Below are positions 14,049 through 15,321 of a DNA stretch of 15,321 nt, piece after piece; the first letter of the stretch is position 1; the number at the start of each line of letters is the position of its first letter. Under the pieces are notes generated by a model, which saw only the letters and a program-made list of their open reading frames with translations, was not told the origin of the DNA and did not search any database. The DNA lies in contig JBBDST010000061.1 in the NCBI GenBank assembly GCA_040904765.1, positions 1 through 15,321 of the forward strand. The letters run 5' to 3'. Source of the stretch: JBBDST01 sp040904765. GTDB lineage: Bacteria > Actinomycetota > Nitriliruptoria > Nitriliruptorales > Nitriliruptoraceae. The position numbers were made by a program, and so were the translations under genes.

Positions 14049-14870
14049 TTAGCGCAACGACGGGCGGGTGGCATACGTATCAACATGCGTTTCAAGGGCC
14101 GCATGGGCGTCGCAGGTGAGCGGCCCGGGCGCGTCGAATATCCGACTTGACCCGTCAGCAAAACGCAGCCGTGACACGCCTACCGCAAGACGGGTGGCGG
14201 ACAGCACAAACAGTTCGTCGGCAGTGGCGAGTCGTTCACTTTTCAGCGACTCAAACCGCACCTGAAAAAGCGAAGCTAGCACCGTCAACGTCACCGATTC
14301 AAGGATTCCTGCGGTCGTCGGATCCGGAGTGACCAGCGTGCCATCTTCGACCAGGACGACGGCGCCATGGGCAAGTTCACGCACCTGGCCGTCATGCACG
14401 ATCAACGCGTCGTCACAACCATGTTCTTGAGCCGTCCGCACACAGAACTGGTTGAGCGCGTACGACAACGTTTTTGCACCGGCCAGTGGTCCACCCCACG
14501 GCACATCCTGCACGTCAAGGCTCAGTGTGCCTGGCCAAGGGGCCGGGGCCGACACCATCAGGCGCATCGTGCCGCCACGCAACAGCACAATTTTGGCGAT
14601 GCCGTTATGCGGGCCATAGGCGTCAAGTAGTTCAGCCATCGGGTCGATAACGTCAGGAACCGTTAAACCTAACGTTGCCGCCGATCGCATCAGCCGCGCG
14701 TGATGTTCAGGCAAGGCATGGATCAGACCGTTACGCACCAGCATTGTTTCAAACACGCCATCGCCGCGCAGCACCCCGTCGTCGATTAATGGCACGGTCG
14801 CATCACGGGCCAAAACGATTGCCCCGTCAACCCATGCCAGCGCATCTGGTGTCGCAGTTTGACTGTCCAT
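14049..14870 (-). CDS. Class IV PLP aminotransferase / aminodeoxychorismate lyase-like protein
   Basis: The 273-residue product belongs to fold-type IV PLP enzymes, which include branched-chain aminotransferase (IlvE), D-amino acid transaminase and 4-amino-4-deoxychorismate lyase (PabC). DDGVLRGDGVFETM (30-43) is the N-terminal motif, Lys133 in GAKTLSYALN is the probable PLP lysine, and Glu165 in GQVRELA is the cofactor-binding acid. TPDPTTAGILESVT corresponds to the TP...GIL.GITR phosphate-binding region, where the usual Gly-Ile-Thr-Arg is altered to Glu-Ser-Val-Thr. Length and motifs favour a PabC-like lyase of folate synthesis over IlvE, but no folate genes are nearby, so this is uncertain. 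ATG 14870 has no Shine-Dalgarno and may be leaderless. It is divergent from rnpB. Confidence 0.85.
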   Translation of the reverse strand: MDSQTATPDALAWVDGAIVLARDATVPLIDDGVLRGDGVFETMLVRNGLIHALPEHHARLMRSAATLGLTVPDVIDPMAELLDAYGPHNGIAKIVLLRGGTMRLMVSAPAPWPGTLSLDVQDVPWGGPLAGAKTLSYALNQFCVRTAQEHGCDDALIVHDGQVRELAHGAVVLVEDGTLVTPDPTTAGILESVTLTVLASLFQVRFESLKSERLATADELFVLSATRLAVGVSRLRFADGSSRIFDAPGPLTCDAHAALETHVDTYATRPSLR

Positions 14871-14936
14871 AACAGACAGTGTGGCACATCATGGCGTGCA
14901 AACCCACTGCCAATGTTGTTCGCGGGTACTGAGCGT

Positions 14937-14942
14937 TACACT
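14937..14942 (+). promoter_or_regulatory. Probable -10 box (TACACT) of rnpB
   Basis: TACACT matches TANNNT and ends five to eight bases before the predicted RNA 5' end. A weak -35 (TTGTTC at 14917-14922) lies upstream at short spacing. Position relative to the RNA is the main support. Confidence 0.5.
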
Positions 14943-14947
14943 TGCGC

Positions 14948-15314
14948 TCTGGGAGGAGCCGGCTAGGCGGTCGCGCTGTCGTTTACGGCAGTGAGGAAAG
15001 TCCGGACTCCTTAGGGCACGGTGCTGGGTAACACCCAGGCGTGGTGACACGTGGAAAGCGCAACAGAAAGTAAACCGCCCGGATTCGTCTGGGTAAGGGT
15101 GAAACGGTGAGGTAAGAGCTCACCAGCGTGACGGGTGACCGTCACGGCTAGGCATGCCCCACCGGGAGCAAGGCCGAGCAGGGATCTGGTGGCCCGTCAG
15201 ATGATCCCGGGTAGGCTGCATCAGGCGGCAGGTAACTGCCGTCGCAGAGAGATGGTCGCCACCGTTGTGCAAACAGCGGAACAGAATCCGGCTTATCGGC
15301 CGACTCCTCCCAGA
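14948..15314 (+). ncRNA. rnpB: RNase P RNA, bacterial class A
   Basis: This is the catalytic RNA that trims tRNA 5' leaders. The 5' GGGAGGAG (14951-14958) pairs with CTCCTCCC (15304-15311) as helix P1, extended by flanking pairs on both sides. The universal core blocks are in order: GAGGAAAGTCCGGACTCC (14993-15010), AACAGAAAG and AACCGCC (15062-15079), GGTAAGGGTGAAACGGTG (15092-15109) with GGTAAGAGCTCACC (15111-15124), AGAGAGATGGTCGCC (15246-15260), and ACAGAATCCGGCTTATCGG (15281-15299). The length of about 365 nt is typical. Exact ends are estimated from P1 pairing, and the RNA appears complete within the window. Confidence 0.97.
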
Positions 15315-15321
15315 CACCACC

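Noticed and set aside
1..15321. CRISPR array, prophage, toxin-antitoxin or defence cluster
   Set aside because: No regularly spaced repeats, phage structural genes, integrase, or nuclease/sensor gene clusters were seen. RmuC is a common housekeeping protein and does not indicate a defence system by itself.

Overview
The window reads as a chromosomal stretch of an actinobacterium, possibly Acidimicrobiia-like. The pointers are a moderately high GC content (high 50s percent by eye), frequent GTG starts, several starts without a Shine-Dalgarno that sit just after a TANNNT -10 box (leaderless style), an AhpE-type peroxiredoxin, a Pgi of the type found in Tal-Pgi fusions, an actinobacterial Nif3 plus zinc-ribbon pair, and a class A RNase P RNA. 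The class-level placement is inference only.

Layout. 1-170: GC-rich edge fragment, perhaps the 3' end of a decayed transposase. 280-1973 (minus): rhomboid protease with an N-terminal Cys/His zinc module, then a SURF1 protein. 2065-5146 (plus): RmuC, a thiol peroxiredoxin and IMP dehydrogenase (GuaB). 5143-6287 (minus): a Cof-type HAD phosphatase coupled to a small DUF5522-like Cys-rich protein whose stop codon overlaps the guaB stop. 6435-7895 (plus): glucose-6-phosphate isomerase with an unclear start. 7877-8869 (minus): DHRS12-like short-chain dehydrogenase, preceded by tRNA-Val(TAC) on the same strand. 9033-10895 (plus): Nif3-like protein and coiled-coil zinc-ribbon protein. 10915-13989 (minus): otsA-otsB-GGDEF operon. 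14049-14870 (minus): class IV PLP aminotransferase/lyase. 14948-15314 (plus): rnpB.

How the genes work together. Most are housekeeping: GMP synthesis (GuaB), glycolysis (Pgi), trehalose synthesis (OtsA then OtsB), oxidase assembly (SURF1), peroxide defence, DNA maintenance (RmuC), tRNA processing (rnpB). The trehalose operon carries a membrane GGDEF protein with an altered signature. No gap between genes exceeds 300 bases.

I found no defence island, CRISPR array, prophage, secondary-metabolite cluster or clearly new multi-gene system. The points most worth checking are a perfect 15-bp inverted repeat inside the DUF5522-like gene, the pgi start region where an upstream ATG is two bases out of frame, and the degenerate GGDEF protein at the end of the trehalose operon.
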